A stretch of 33,824 nucleotides of DNA from Variovorax sp. KBW07 (GCF_003852515.1 NZ_QAJK01000129.1:1-33824), one strand, 5' to 3'; positions 14,024 through 23,774 are shown, counted from the first letter of the stretch. Numbers and translations: made by a program. The notes: generated by a model not told the origin, from the letters alone.

Positions 14024-17000
14024 TCAGGCCACGCCCGACGAAGCCGGCTCGCGCCGCTTGCCGTCGAAGGGCCCCGGCGCAAGGATGAGAGGGCTGCTCG
14101 TCTGGTTCTTGTCCGACCACTCCTTGACCTGCTTTTCCCAGTCGCCTTCGAGCACGCCCGGCCCCGCGTCCTCCAGATGCTTGAAGAAATCCTGCAGCGA
14201 CTTGGTGTTCGTCTCGGTCACCGAGGGCTTGGACAACTCGTAGATCAGGAACCCGGCCCCCGTGAGCGCCAGGCCCACGATGAAGAACGGCCCTGAAGCG
14301 GCGCTGGCGCCCGCCATGAGTGCACCGAGTTCGGCAAAGCCACCGAGCGTGAAAGAAACCGCCGCCCCCATCTCCACCGCGCCCGCCACCATGAAGCCGA
14401 CGTTGTTCGTGTTCAGGCCTTCCTTGAAATCCTTGTACGCAAAATAGCCGGTCAGCGGGCCCGCCGCCACGTCGAGCAAGGCGATGGCGCCCTTGATCGG
14501 CACCGCGCCATAGCGCAACGCACGCGCGCCGTCGGTGGCTGCCTTGCCCGCTTCGGGCGCGACGTTGAAGCGCCCGAGCACGGCGGCGTCCTTGGCATCC
14601 GCGAGCGCGGCGAGTCCGCCCGGGTAGCTCTTGGGCGCTCGCACATAGGTATCGCTGAGCAGGTTGCCGTAGGCCTCGAAACGCGTGGCCGGGCGCGCCG
14701 GCCCCGATGTGTGCGTATCGGCGATGCGCTGGCCGATGAAGTCGGCATCCTTGGCGGTGAAGCCCGCGCCCTCCAGCGCATTGGCCACGGCCTTGGCATC
14801 CGACATGTCCACATTGACGAGCGCGCTCGATTGCTTGGCGATCGATTGGCCGAGCGGCGTGCCCGCCTGCTCCCCCGTGGCCATGGAAAGAAAGCCGAGC
14901 CGGGCGTTGGCATTGGTCTTCAGAGCGTCCGCTTCGACCTGCGTCAGGTTCAGTCCCTTCGCGCCGTTGGCAATCTTCTCGGCAATGCCCGCGTTGTCGT
15001 AGTTGACCCCATTGAACAGCACGCGCTTCGGATTCATCTTGTCGGTCAGGGCCTTCTGCACGGCGTCCTTGTCGGAAAGGTTCACGCCCTCCAGCGCAGT
15101 GCTCATCTCGCCCATGGTCGGCCGGAACGAGGCCTTGGCCTGGTTGATCACGTCGCGGAACTCGCCCTTGTATTTCATGCCCACCACGTCGGCCAGATGA
15201 GTGGAGCCGAACACCTTCGATTCGGCCGCGGCGCCGAACCGCAGGTAATGCTCGCCATAGGAAAGGCCGATGTCCACGTGATTGATTGCCTGCATCCAGG
15301 TGTCGGTATCCCCGGCCTTCAGTTTCTGGACGAAGGTCGGGTCTCCGAATTTGTCGTTCGCCACGAAGAGGTTGATCAACCCGGCCGCGCTGGCCCAGCC
15401 CCCGCGCTCGTTGATCTCGGCCATCACGCCCAACTTCGCCTTTGCATCGTCCGCGGTGATTTCGCCCGCGTTCTGCTGCCGCTGGATCTCGGTCTCGATC
15501 TGCTTTGCGTTGCCGGCATCGCCGCCTTGCGCATCCACCTTCTTCATGACCTTGAACATGTCGCCGAAGGCCTGCCAGTTCTCCGGGCCGCTGCCAACGA
15601 CCAGGCCGGTCTCGCGAAGTCCCCAACGCATTACCGTGAGGGCTGCGTAGGTGGCGGCCTTGCCGGTGTCGTCGTCGGTTTCGCTTGGCCGGATGCCGCC
15701 GTAGGTCTGCTCGAACACGCGGCTGCCGACCTTGTCGGCCGTCTCGGCCGCCAAGCCGGCATCGAAGGCCTGGATATTGAGCAGCCCCTTCTGCACCTCG
15801 GTGTTTCGAGCCTCGGGCGGAAGCGAGTCGAGATAGGCAACGTACCCCGGCGAATTCATGTAGTCGGCGTACTGCTGCGCAATCGACTCGCGCGAGAACT
15901 TTCCGTCGAGCGAACCATCCACGGCCTTCTTCAGGCTGGCACTGCCCAGCGCGTCGAGCGCGGGGTTGGGCTTGGGCGGTGCCTTGCCGTCCGCAGGCAG
16001 CGCAAAACTGATTTCGGTGTCGAGCGTGCCGCGCATCGCGGTGGTGTTCTGCAGCGCCTTCCACGCGTCCACCGCCGATTGCGGCGCGTCCTTGCGCAAG
16101 GCCACGTACTGCGGCGGGTTCTTGCTGTAGGCGGCGTTGTACTGGTCGCGCGGGTCGAGCTTGACATCGCGCACCTCGAGGTACGGAGCGGCAGCGGCGG
16201 CATATTGCCTGGCTTGCCGGTCGGAAATGCCCAGCAGCTCGTAGCCCTGCCCGATGGCATCGGCGCGCTGCTGCGGCGTCAGGTCCGGGTGGTCGGCGGC
16301 CAGTTGCGCGTCCAGCTTTCCGACCGATACGGTGTCGGGTGCCGCGAAGAGGCGGCCTCCGAGAATCGGGGTCTCGGTCGTCCGGCCGGCGTCCTTCTTG
16401 AGTTGCGCCACCACCTCCAGGCTCAGGTCCTTGGTGAGCGGGTCCACCACGGGCTGGCTGCCCGGCACGCTCTTTTGCACGTCCGCCAGCCACGGGCCGC
16501 CCTTGGCCGCCAGGAACGGAGACTGCGACTGCGGCGCCAGCAACGGTGGCGCCGAACCGGGAACCTGGCTGCTGGCGATCAGCGAGCTGCCCCGGGCCTG
16601 GTCGGTCGCCGTGAACGGCAAGCCGTTGCCCTTGGCATAGAGCGGGCTGTCGATGAAGTACTGGGAGCCAGCCCCCGTCCCGTTGCCCTGGCCATAGGCA
16701 GGATAGGAATGGCCCTCGCCATGCGTGAGTCCGGCCCACAGCGCATCGCGTTTTCCAGCCGGCGCGGCACCGTTTGGAAAGTACTTCGAAAACTGCGCGT
16801 CGAACTGCTTCTGGTAGTCGTCCTCGTACTGCTTCACGAACTCGGGCTTTGCCGTCAGCTCCTTCAGGCCGGCCGCCACCTTGTCCTTGTCGATCACCCC
16901 CTCGGTAATCACCTTGGAAGGCATGTCCTTGCGGTAGTTCTCGTCGTCCAGCTTCACCCCCGCCTCGACGGCGCCCTGCGCGCGCACCAGCATGGCAAAG

Positions 17001-17839
17001 CGATGCCTGTCCGAGCCCTCGGGCGCCTCCGTGTATTGCTTCATCAGCCCGGCCATCGCCGACTCGTGCAGCGTTTTCCCGTCCACGCGAGTGGCGGCCA
17101 TGTCGGCGGCGGTGGGCAGGTCCGGCTCCGGCGGCTTGGGCACCGCGGGCGCCTGCAGCACGTCGGGCTTCACGCGCAGCCATTCGCTGCCTTCCAGCCC
17201 ATCGAGGTCGCGCTTGCCGGCGGCGACCGGTGGCGTGTCGGGATTGCTGTTGGCCGTGGCCGGGTCGAACTGGGGATTGAGCGCGAGCAGTTGTTCGCGC
17301 GACATGCCGCTGCGGCGTGCGAACTGCTCCAGGCCTTCGCCGGGGCGGACCTGCCCGAACTCGTCGGCGTCGATGGGTTTCGTCATCACCGGCTCGGTCG
17401 GCTTTTCGTAGAAATCCACCGAGGCCTGTGCCTGCTTGACCTGCGTCTGCGCATCGCGCGTGGTCTGCGAGGGAGCCGTGGCGCCCTGCTTGGCATCGGC
17501 CAGCTTCGACTCCGCAAACGCCTGTTCCTTTTCTTTCAGCACGGCCTTGGCCTGTAGCTTGGCAGCCTCCTGCTCCTTGGTCTTGGCCGTGTCTTCCAGT
17601 TGCTTCGCGTTGTCCTGGTCGGCCTGGTTGCTGCTGGCCTTGGCCTTGGCGGCCGCTTCCTCGGCGGCCTTGCGGGCAGCTTCCGCGGCCTTGCGCGCTT
17701 CTTCGGCCTTGCGGCGCGCCTCTTCGGCCTGGCGCCGGGCCTCTTCAGCGGCGCGGCGCGCCGCGTCCTCGGCCGCCCTCAGTGCGGCGGCGTCGTTGGG
17801 GGCCTGGGCGGCCTGGCCTGCGGATACGGGTGCTGTCAT
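14024..17839 (-). CDS. Unrecognised 1271-residue protein, candidate T3SS translocator or effector
   Basis: I do not recognise this protein as a named family. Residues 1-15 are Ala/Ser/Gln/Pro-rich, as in type III secretion signals. Residues 20-120 form a highly charged helix with seven-residue units such as AEEARRK. Residues 161-191 (GQVRPGEGLEQFARRSGMS...LNP) resemble a LysM repeat. The middle is long, polar and mostly helical, with an EF-hand-like DGKFSRES near residue 643. Near the end come three hydrophobic segments (about 1111-1131, 1147-1170, 1181-1202), then a hydrophilic tail. That layout recalls pore-forming HrpF/NopX or HrpK translocators. The ATG at 17839 has AAGGAG eight bases upstream. 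It follows sctU by 117 bp on the same strand. Confidence 0.8.
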   Translation of the reverse strand: MTAPVSAGQAAQAPNDAAALRAAEDAARRAAEEARRQAEEARRKAEEARKAAEAARKAAEEAAAKAKASSNQADQDNAKQLEDTAKTKEQEAAKLQAKAVLKEKEQAFAESKLADAKQGATAPSQTTRDAQTQVKQAQASVDFYEKPTEPVMTKPIDADEFGQVRPGEGLEQFARRSGMSREQLLALNPQFDPATANSNPDTPPVAAGKRDLDGLEGSEWLRVKPDVLQAPAVPKPPEPDLPTAADMAATRVDGKTLHESAMAGLMKQYTEAPEGSDRHRFAMLVRAQGAVEAGVKLDDENYRKDMPSKVITEGVIDKDKVAAGLKELTAKPEFVKQYEDDYQKQFDAQFSKYFPNGAAPAGKRDALWAGLTHGEGHSYPAYGQGNGTGAGSQYFIDSPLYAKGNGLPFTATDQARGSSLIASSQVPGSAPPLLAPQSQSPFLAAKGGPWLADVQKSVPGSQPVVDPLTKDLSLEVVAQLKKDAGRTTETPILGGRLFAAPDTVSVGKLDAQLAADHPDLTPQQRADAIGQGYELLGISDRQARQYAAAAAPYLEVRDVKLDPRDQYNAAYSKNPPQYVALRKDAPQSAVDAWKALQNTTAMRGTLDTEISFALPADGKAPPKPNPALDALGSASLKKAVDGSLDGKFSRESIAQQYADYMNSPGYVAYLDSLPPEARNTEVQKGLLNIQAFDAGLAAETADKVGSRVFEQTYGGIRPSETDDDTGKAATYAALTVMRWGLRETGLVVGSGPENWQAFGDMFKVMKKVDAQGGDAGNAKQIETEIQRQQNAGEITADDAKAKLGVMAEINERGGWASAAGLINLFVANDKFGDPTFVQKLKAGDTDTWMQAINHVDIGLSYGEHYLRFGAAAESKVFGSTHLADVVGMKYKGEFRDVINQAKASFRPTMGEMSTALEGVNLSDKDAVQKALTDKMNPKRVLFNGVNYDNAGIAEKIANGAKGLNLTQVEADALKTNANARLGFLSMATGEQAGTPLGQSIAKQSSALVNVDMSDAKAVANALEGAGFTAKDADFIGQRIADTHTSGPARPATRFEAYGNLLSDTYVRAPKSYPGGLAALADAKDAAVLGRFNVAPEAGKAATDGARALRYGAVPIKGAIALLDVAAGPLTGYFAYKDFKEGLNTNNVGFMVAGAVEMGAAVSFTLGGFAELGALMAGASAASGPFFIVGLALTGAGFLIYELSKPSVTETNTKSLQDFFKHLEDAGPGVLEGDWEKQVKEWSDKNQTSSPLILAPGPFDGKRREPASSGVA

Positions 17840-17956
17840 GGTTTGAACTCCTTTGAATGAAAGGGCTCCCGGGCACGCATGGCGACCGGGTTCGTGGAAC
17901 ACACAAAACTGGGGCAAGGCCCTGCGCACGGAACTGCGAGTGGCGTGGAGGCGGCG

Positions 17957-18988
17957 TCATGCATCGCCCTGCGCCCATCGAAGAAGCCGGGCCACCGGCG
18001 CATACAACGACCTTGGAATTGGCTGGTCCACAGGCACCTCGGCATAGATGCGCTCGGCCAGCGACGGCTCGAACTCCATCGGCACCAGCCCTTCCCCGGC
18101 AAAGCGCCGGATCTGCGCGGCGACCTCGCCCTCGCCTCGCGCGATCACGCGCGGCAGGTCGGTCTCGCCGAGGTACTGCAGGGCGACGGCCGTGCGGGCC
18201 GAGTGGATCACCGCCGAGGCCATGCGCACGCGGTCGCCCAGGCTGGCGTACACCGCCTCGAAGTGGGCGGAGCGGCGGCGCGACTGGTTGACGGGGTCGC
18301 CCTCCACTTCCTTGTATTCCTGGCGGATGTCGTCGATCGACATGCGCTGCTGCTTGATGAACTCGAAGTGCTCGTGGGCGTAGTCCACCGCCGCCATCAA
18401 CGCATAGATGACCACGGCCCAGCCGAAGGCCACGAGCACCATGTGGGCGGCGGCGGTCATGATGGCGGCCGGATTGGCGTAGCCCAGCTTGAGCGATGTG
18501 TCGACAAAGCCGCGCACCACCACGAACATCAGGCCCGCGAGCAGCGCGGTCTTCACGCTCATCTTCAGCAGGTTGATGAGGTTGCGGATGGAAAAGATGC
18601 GCTGCAGGCCCTGCGCCGGGTTCATGTGGCTCACGTCGGGCTTCAGGCGTTCCCACGCGGCCACGCCGCCGACCTGGGCCAGCGAACCGGCGATGCCGGC
18701 CACGGCCGCGATGCCCATGATGGGCAGCGTGCCCCACAGCAGCGCCTCGCCGGTGTGCAGCAGCAGTTCGCCGAAACGGTCGTCGGGCCGCGTCAGCAGG
18801 CTGGCGCTGGTGGCATGCAGCCACAGCTCGCGCAGCAGGCTGTAGATGGCGCCGCCGCCCAGCCACATGCAGACCACGACCACGGCAAACACGGTGGTCG
18901 AGGCCACGTCGGTGCTGAACACCACTTCGCCCCGCTTGCGCGCATCGCGCAGGCGCTTGGGGGTCGGGTCCTGGTCTTTCTCGGCCAT
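17957..18988 (-). CDS. sctU: T3SS export-gate switch protein SctU (HrcU/YscU/FlhB family), NPTH lost
   Basis: This 343-residue inner-membrane protein has four hydrophobic helices (about 28-205) and the cytosolic FlhB-like domain (about 210-343, DDIRQEYKEVEGDP...). SctU wraps the SctRST gate and normally cuts itself between Asn and Pro of NPTH to switch substrates. Here the ungapped equivalent is H262-S-A-R265, flanked by AVI and TAVALQY, which aligns with the FlhB context. All four motif residues are replaced, while the rest (GETDLPRVIARGEGEVA, PRSLYAPVA) is conserved. Self-cleavage is therefore not expected. It lies nine bases after sctT, placed at the end of the block rather than beside sctV as in Hrp group II. 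Confidence 0.95.
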   Translation of the reverse strand: MAEKDQDPTPKRLRDARKRGEVVFSTDVASTTVFAVVVVCMWLGGGAIYSLLRELWLHATSASLLTRPDDRFGELLLHTGEALLWGTLPIMGIAAVAGIAGSLAQVGGVAAWERLKPDVSHMNPAQGLQRIFSIRNLINLLKMSVKTALLAGLMFVVVRGFVDTSLKLGYANPAAIMTAAAHMVLVAFGWAVVIYALMAAVDYAHEHFEFIKQQRMSIDDIRQEYKEVEGDPVNQSRRRSAHFEAVYASLGDRVRMASAVIHSARTAVALQYLGETDLPRVIARGEGEVAAQIRRFAGEGLVPMEFEPSLAERIYAEVPVDQPIPRSLYAPVARLLRWAQGDA

Positions 18989-18997
18989 GGCGCCGGG

Positions 18998-19786
18998 CTA
19001 CAGGGTGGCCCGCAGGAAGTCGAGCACACCGTTCTCGGGCCGCAGGAATTCCTGCAGCGACTCGTACACGAAGAACACGAACAGCAGCATCATCAGGTGC
19101 GCCAGCAGGCTCTTCAGCGGCTGCGAGAACACGAACACGTTGAGCTGCGGCGCCACCCGGCTGATGAGGCCCATGCCCAGTTCGACCAGCAGCAGCACGA
19201 CCACCACAGGCGATGCAAGCTTGACGATCCACAGGAACAGCGTGTCGCCCTGGCGAATGGCGAACTGCTCGATCACCAGGCCCAGGTTCGGAAAGAACGA
19301 GGCCACGGGCCACAGCCGGTACGAGTCGACGATCACCCCGAGCATGGCGAGCAGCCCGCCGGCCGACACGAAAAGCGTGATGACCATCCAGCCGAGAAAC
19401 TCGCCCGTGGGGCCGTTCTCGTGGCCCGCCACGGGGTCGAAGAACGATGCGTTGCTGGAGCCGGTCTGAAAGTCGATCAGGTCGCCCACGCTCTGCACCG
19501 CCCAGATGAAGATGCCGAAGCCCAGGCCCAGCATGAGGCCGATGAAGGCCTCCTTGCCGGCAATGAGCACCCAGGTGCCGATGGAGGCAATGGGCATGTC
19601 GCCGGCCACCGGCGACATGAAGAGCGCCAGCAGCAACAGCAGGCCGTTGCGCACGGTGCCGGTGATCATGCCGCCCGACAGAAAAGGCACGACCGCGAAG
19701 ATCGCGAACAGGCGTGGCAGCGTGAGCACCACCGACGAGAAGAACCTCTCGATGCTGGCCAGTTCGATGGTGGAGTCCATGGGCAA
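18998..19786 (-). CDS. sctT: T3SS export-gate protein SctT (HrcT)
   Basis: This 262-residue polytopic inner-membrane protein of the SctT/FliR family helps form, with SctR and SctS, the helical export gate. The family signatures GKEAFIGLMLGLGFGIFIWAVQ and FQTGSSNASFFDP are clear. The start is uncertain by two codons: TTG at 19786 sits seven bases after AGGGA, whereas the ATG at 19780 is 13 bases away. It follows sctO by 15 bases. The order sctO-sctT is that of hrpB7-hrcT in group II Hrp operons. Confidence 0.95.
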   Translation of the reverse strand: MPMDSTIELASIERFFSSVVLTLPRLFAIFAVVPFLSGGMITGTVRNGLLLLLALFMSPVAGDMPIASIGTWVLIAGKEAFIGLMLGLGFGIFIWAVQSVGDLIDFQTGSSNASFFDPVAGHENGPTGEFLGWMVITLFVSAGGLLAMLGVIVDSYRLWPVASFFPNLGLVIEQFAIRQGDTLFLWIVKLASPVVVVLLLVELGMGLISRVAPQLNVFVFSQPLKSLLAHLMMLLFVFFVYESLQEFLRPENGVLDFLRATL

Positions 19787-19801
19787 CGGGCTTTCCCTGG
19801 T

Positions 19802-20290
19802 CTAGGCCGGACGCCGCGCGGCCCAGGCCTGCGACGCGGTTTCCTCGGCCGTTTCGTCGAGCCGAAGCTCCTGCACGCGCAGTTGCTCGCCGCGCGCGCG
19901 CTGCTGCATCTGCTGCGCCTTCTCGACGTCGCCGCTGGCGGCGCGCAGCTTCTGGCGGCTGGCATCGAGCGTCTGCTCGCGCTGCGCGTGGGCTTGCCCG
20001 GCTTGCGCCGCGAACTGCCCGGCCCGGGCAATCTGCGCATCGAGCGCACCGCTCCACGCCCCCGCATGCCGCAGTTGCGCGACGCTGCAATCCCCGTGCG
20101 ACAGCGCGCCAACGGTCGCTTGCCAGTGCGAGGTTTTCTTCTGCTCCTGGTGCTGTTGCCACGCCCGCGCAAGCTGCAATTGCAGATGGCTCTGCTCGGC
20201 GGCCGCGCGGTCGCGCACGACAACGCCCATGGCTACGGTCTTCTGGCGCTCGCGCACGCCGACCAGCGTCTTCCAGTCGATGCCGCTCAT
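19802..20290 (-). CDS. sctO: T3SS ATPase stalk protein SctO (HrpB7/YscO-like)
   Basis: This 162-residue soluble protein is rich in Gln, Ala and Arg and is predicted to be almost entirely an alpha-helical coiled coil. SctO, like flagellar FliJ, forms the central stalk linking the SctN hexamer to SctV. SctO proteins diverge strongly in sequence, so the assignment rests on size, composition and its place between sctN and sctT. The start ATG overlaps the sctN stop codon (ATGA at 20287-20290), indicating translational coupling. Confidence 0.8.
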   Translation of the reverse strand: MSGIDWKTLVGVRERQKTVAMGVVVRDRAAAEQSHLQLQLARAWQQHQEQKKTSHWQATVGALSHGDCSVAQLRHAGAWSGALDAQIARAGQFAAQAGQAHAQREQTLDASRQKLRAASGDVEKAQQMQQRARGEQLRVQELRLDETAEETASQAWAARRPA

Positions 20291-21633
20291 CGCGCCGCCC
20301 CCGCACGTTCGCCGAAGTGCTGCAAGGCCGCGACCGACTGCGCGTAAGGCAGGCTCGTGCCCGACGGCTGCGACAGGAAGTCGAGCATCGCGGGCCGCGC
20401 GCGGATCGCCTCGTCGGCCAGTGCATCGGCGCCCGGCTTGTACTCTCCGATCTGCACCAGCAGCTCCATCTCCTGGTACTTGGCGAGCAGGCTGCGAAAG
20501 TGCGCGGCCGCCGCGCCGTGCTCGCGCGAGGTGACCAGCGGCATGACGCGGCTGATGCTCGCCAGCACGTCGATGGCCGGATAGCGGTTGGCCGCCGCGA
20601 ACTTGCGCGACAGCACAATGTGGCCGTCGAGGATGGAGCGCACCTCTTCGGCAATGGGATCGTTCTCTTCGTCGCCCTCGGTCAGCACCGAATACACGGC
20701 CGTGATGGAGCCCGTCTTGCCCTGCCCCGCGCGCTCCAGCAGTTGCGGCAGCATCGAGAAGATCGACGGCGGGTAGCTGCGCCGCGTGGGCGGCTCGCCG
20801 CTGGCAAGGCCGATCTCGCGCTGTGCGCGCGCAAAGCGCGTGAGCGAGTCGACCAGCAGCAGCACCTTCTTGCCCTGGTCGCGAAAGTGCTCGGCAATGG
20901 TGGTTGCCACATAGGCCGACTTGATGCGGTCCATGGGCGGGCGGTCGGAGGTGGAGACCACCATCACCGTCTTCGCCAGCCCTTCGGCGCCGAGGTTGTG
21001 CTCGATGAATTCCTTCACCTCGCGCCCGCGTTCGCCGATCAGCGCAATCACGTTCACGTCGGCCGTGGAGCCGCGCGCCAGCATGCCGAGCAAGGTGCTC
21101 TTGCCGACGCCGGGCGGCGCGAACACGCCGACGCGCTGGCCTTCGCCCAGCGTCAGCAGGCTGTCGAGGGCGCGGATGCCGGTGGGCAGAGGCGCGTCGA
21201 TCATGCGGCGCGCCAGCGGGCTCACCGGCTCGCGGTGCACCGGCAGCTGCATGTGCGTCTTGAGCGGGCCGCGCTCGTCGATGGGCTGGCCCAGCGCATC
21301 GAGCACGCGGCCCAGCAGGCTGGCGCCGACCGGGCAAACGTGGCCGCGCCCGGTCGGCAGCACCTCGGTCAGCGCCGAGATGCCCGTGATCGGGCCGAGC
21401 GGCGTGAGGATGGCCGTGTTGTTGCGAAAGCCCACCACCTCCGCCAGCAGCGGCGGCTCGCCCGGCGTGACCAGTTCGCACAGCTCGCCCACATGGGCCT
21501 GGATGCCCGAAGCATCGATCAGCATGCCGACCGCCTTGCTGACCCGCCCGCGCATCGCCACCGGCGTGATGCGGCCGAAGGCTTGCTCCAGGTCGGCAAC
21601 GATGCCGCGCGCCCCATCGGACACCGGGTTCAT
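20287..21633 (-). CDS. sctN: T3SS ATPase SctN (HrcN)
   Basis: This is a 448-residue hexameric ATPase that unfolds and releases substrates from chaperones at the base of the secretion machine. Walker A is APPGVGKST (172-180), the catalytic ERGREVKEF follows at 201-209, and Walker B is LLLVDS (258-263). The family signature [19 protein letters not shown] is intact, so the enzyme should be active. Length is typical. Its ATG overlaps the sctL stop (ATGA at 21630-21633), and sctO starts on its own stop codon. Confidence 0.98.
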   Translation of the reverse strand: MNPVSDGARGIVADLEQAFGRITPVAMRGRVSKAVGMLIDASGIQAHVGELCELVTPGEPPLLAEVVGFRNNTAILTPLGPITGISALTEVLPTGRGHVCPVGASLLGRVLDALGQPIDERGPLKTHMQLPVHREPVSPLARRMIDAPLPTGIRALDSLLTLGEGQRVGVFAPPGVGKSTLLGMLARGSTADVNVIALIGERGREVKEFIEHNLGAEGLAKTVMVVSTSDRPPMDRIKSAYVATTIAEHFRDQGKKVLLLVDSLTRFARAQREIGLASGEPPTRRSYPPSIFSMLPQLLERAGQGKTGSITAVYSVLTEGDEENDPIAEEVRSILDGHIVLSRKFAAANRYPAIDVLASISRVMPLVTSREHGAAAAHFRSLLAKYQEMELLVQIGEYKPGADALADEAIRARPAMLDFLSQPSGTSLPYAQSVAALQHFGERAGAAR

Positions 21634-22268
21634 CGACTGTCTCCGGCAGGTTCGCCGATGCCGCTGCGCTCCACCGCGCGGCGAAAGGCTTCCAGCTGCG
21701 CATCGACGCCGATCTCCAGCACGCCGGACGCCGTCTGCACCACGCAGGCGCCGGCGGGCAGTGCCGCATCGGCCACAAGGCTCACGGTCGTGGTCCAGTG
21801 GGCCTCGGTGCGCAGCCGCGCCAGCACCTCGCGCACCGTGGCCTCCTGCGCATGCGCCACGCGCACGGTGATGAAAGGCTCGTTGCGGATCAGCGTGTCG
21901 ACGCGCAGCAATGCAGACTCGAACAGTGCGGCGGGGTCCGCCTTGGCAATGAACAGGCCCACGGCCTTGACGACGATCTGCGCCATGGACGCGCGCAAGG
22001 CGTGCAGCTGCCGCTCGGCGGCCATGGTGTCGGTGACCAGTTGCGTCGCGTACTCGGCCTTGGCGCGTTGCAGGCCTTCTTCGTAGCCCTGCTTGCGGCT
22101 GGCTTCGGCGTCCTGCGTGGCCTGCTGCACGATGCGACGGGCCTCGCGCCGCGCGGTCTCGACCACGGCGGAGGCATCGAGCAGCGCCGCGTACTCGTTT
22201 TCCTTCAGGACCTTGCGCTCGCTCAGGAGCTGCAGGTTCTCGGTGGTGATCAGAAAAGCCAATCCCAT
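21630..22268 (-). CDS. sctL: T3SS ATPase stator SctL (HrpB5/YscL)
   Basis: This 212-residue cytosolic protein of the SctL/FliH family forms dimers that connect SctN to SctQ in the sorting platform and restrain the ATPase. The N-terminal [18 protein letters not shown] and the following Ala/Arg/Glu-rich helix (about 30-90) are typical, followed by a globular C-terminal half. The ATG at 22268 matches family starts; a GTG at 22295 would add nine residues. The gene begins 19 bases inside sctK, so translation is coupled. Confidence 0.92.
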   Translation of the reverse strand: MGLAFLITTENLQLLSERKVLKENEYAALLDASAVVETARREARRIVQQATQDAEASRKQGYEEGLQRAKAEYATQLVTDTMAAERQLHALRASMAQIVVKAVGLFIAKADPAALFESALLRVDTLIRNEPFITVRVAHAQEATVREVLARLRTEAHWTTTVSLVADAALPAGACVVQTASGVLEIGVDAQLEAFRRAVERSGIGEPAGDSR

Positions 22269-22951
22269 TGGGGCAGTCTTTCGGGAACGATGCACGAGAG
22301 CATCAATTCATTGAGTTGCTGGACCTGGTGGCGCTGCAGAAGCGGCACGCCAAGATTCGAGATACGGCGCGGCAGCTTGTATCGCAGGCGCCGAAGTACT
22401 GCGTCGCCTTCGCCGGCAACCGCGCCCAGCAGCAGGCGGTAGCCGCGATCGACGACCACCCGGCCGGTGGCAACGGGCCGCTGCAGCAGCGTGGCGTTGT
22501 CCATGTGCAGCTCGGTGAGCTCCGGCACGCGGTCGAGCACGAAATTCACCGCGTCCACGTCGAAGCGCCGGGCCTGGCGGCGAATCTGCACGCCGGCGCC
22601 GCCGCGCAGCCTGAAGAGCGGCAGGTGCACGCAAAGGCCCAGGTAGACGGCGAGCCGGCGCAACGCGGCGGCATCGAGCAGCACCACGCGCTTCAGGCGT
22701 GCATCGAAGTTGTAGTCGCCGGCGCCGCCGGGCGGCAACTTCCCGTGCCGCAACTGGTTGGCGAGCACCACGCGCCCAGCCTCCCCCAGCCGCGACGGCG
22801 TGCGGTGGCGGGCCGGCCAGTTGGCGGGCAGCCAGCTCGGGTGCAGGTCGATCTCGGGGTGCAGGTTGAAGCGCATCACCAGGCGCACGAGGTCCATGGG
22901 GCCAGGCGCGGCCTGCGGCAGGCCCGCTGCAGCGGCGTTCAATGCAGCCAT
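22250..22951 (-). CDS. sctK: T3SS sorting-platform protein SctK (HrpB4/YscK-like)
   Basis: This 233-residue soluble protein is assigned to SctK, which docks the sorting platform to the inner ring. The segment [17 protein letters not shown] near residues 27-43 matches the conserved motif of YscK/PscK proteins, and the gene sits exactly between sctJ and sctL as in Yersinia and Hrp group II operons. SctK proteins are poorly conserved, so position carries much of the weight. It starts six bases after the sctJ stop and overlaps sctL by 19 bases. Confidence 0.85.
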   Translation of the reverse strand: MAALNAAAAGLPQAAPGPMDLVRLVMRFNLHPEIDLHPSWLPANWPARHRTPSRLGEAGRVVLANQLRHGKLPPGGAGDYNFDARLKRVVLLDAAALRRLAVYLGLCVHLPLFRLRGGAGVQIRRQARRFDVDAVNFVLDRVPELTELHMDNATLLQRPVATGRVVVDRGYRLLLGAVAGEGDAVLRRLRYKLPRRISNLGVPLLQRHQVQQLNELMLSCIVPERLPQWDWLF

Positions 22952-22957
22952 GCCGGG

Positions 22958-23767
22958 TCAGCGCCTGAACACCTGGCGGCGCATCCAGCCGCGCCATTCC
23001 AGCCCCTGCCTGCGAAGCAGCGTGGGCAGCACCATCAGGCAGACGGCGGCCAGCAGCAGCAGGCCCAGCAGCACCATGGCGGTGGAAGTCGAGAACAGGC
23101 CAAGCACCATCGGCTGGCCTTTGGTGCCCACGCCGGCCGTCGCGCCCGCAACCGCGGGCCTGCGCGCCTCGAACATCGACAGCGACACCTGGTCGTGCGT
23201 GAGGCCCTCGATGCTGTGCGCCACCATGTCCTTCACGGCCGGCGCCAGCAGGCGGATGTCCACGTCGGGCCGGTACTTGATGAACACCGCGGCCGACGAC
23301 GGCCTGATCTTCTCGCTCAACGGGTCATTGGCCGGAATGACCACGTGCACGCGCGCGGACACCACGCCGTCGATATGGCGCAGCGTCTGCGACAGCTCCT
23401 GCGACACGGCATGGATGTAGCGCATGCGTTCTTCGGAGGGCGTGGACACCAGGCCCTGCTTCTGGAACACCTCGCCCATGGTGGCGAAGCGTTCGTTCGG
23501 CAGGCCTTGGGCGCGCAGCACGTCGAGCGCCAGGCCCATGCGGCTTTCGTCCACCTCGACCTGCCAGTTGCTGCCTTCCACGCGGCTCTTGCCCGCGTCG
23601 ATGCCTTCGGCCGACAGCGCGGCGACGATCTCGTTGGCCTCCTGCTCGTTGAGGTTGGAATACAGGCCGACCTTGCAGCCGCCCAATGCAAGCAGCAAGG
23701 CCAGCGCCGCGAGCCAGTGGCCACGGCGCGAAATGAACAAGGGGATGCGCAACGCGATGGGTTTCAC
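22958..23767 (-). CDS. sctJ: T3SS inner-ring lipoprotein SctJ (HrcJ)
   Basis: This 269-residue lipoprotein of the YscJ/PrgK/HrcJ family builds the inner-membrane ring with SctD. It has an N-terminal export signal ending in the lipobox LALGGC (Cys31), then two ring-building domains (CKVGLYSNLNEQEANEIVAAL; SARVHVVIPANDPLSEK) and a C-terminal membrane helix (about 225-250) with a basic tail. The start codon is GTG, with GAGGA overlapping the sctI stop codon, so the two are coupled. Length is typical. Confidence 0.97.
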   Translation of the reverse strand: MKPIALRIPLFISRRGHWLAALALLLALGGCKVGLYSNLNEQEANEIVAALSAEGIDAGKSRVEGSNWQVEVDESRMGLALDVLRAQGLPNERFATMGEVFQKQGLVSTPSEERMRYIHAVSQELSQTLRHIDGVVSARVHVVIPANDPLSEKIRPSSAAVFIKYRPDVDIRLLAPAVKDMVAHSIEGLTHDQVSLSMFEARRPAVAGATAGVGTKGQPMVLGLFSTSTAMVLLGLLLLAAVCLMVLPTLLRRQGLEWRGWMRRQVFRR

Positions 23768-23774
23768 GGCATCC

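Noticed and set aside
14711-17557. Very long open frame on the plus strand opposite the giant protein gene
   Set aside because: It is an antisense mirror of a GC-rich coding region: the product is Arg/His/Gly/Leu-rich without recognisable motifs. The minus-strand frame has a strong ribosome site and protein-like composition.
17840-17956. Separate promoter for the giant protein in the 117-bp gap after sctU
   Set aside because: No convincing -35/-10 pair or hrp box was found on the minus strand; co-transcription with sctU is as likely.
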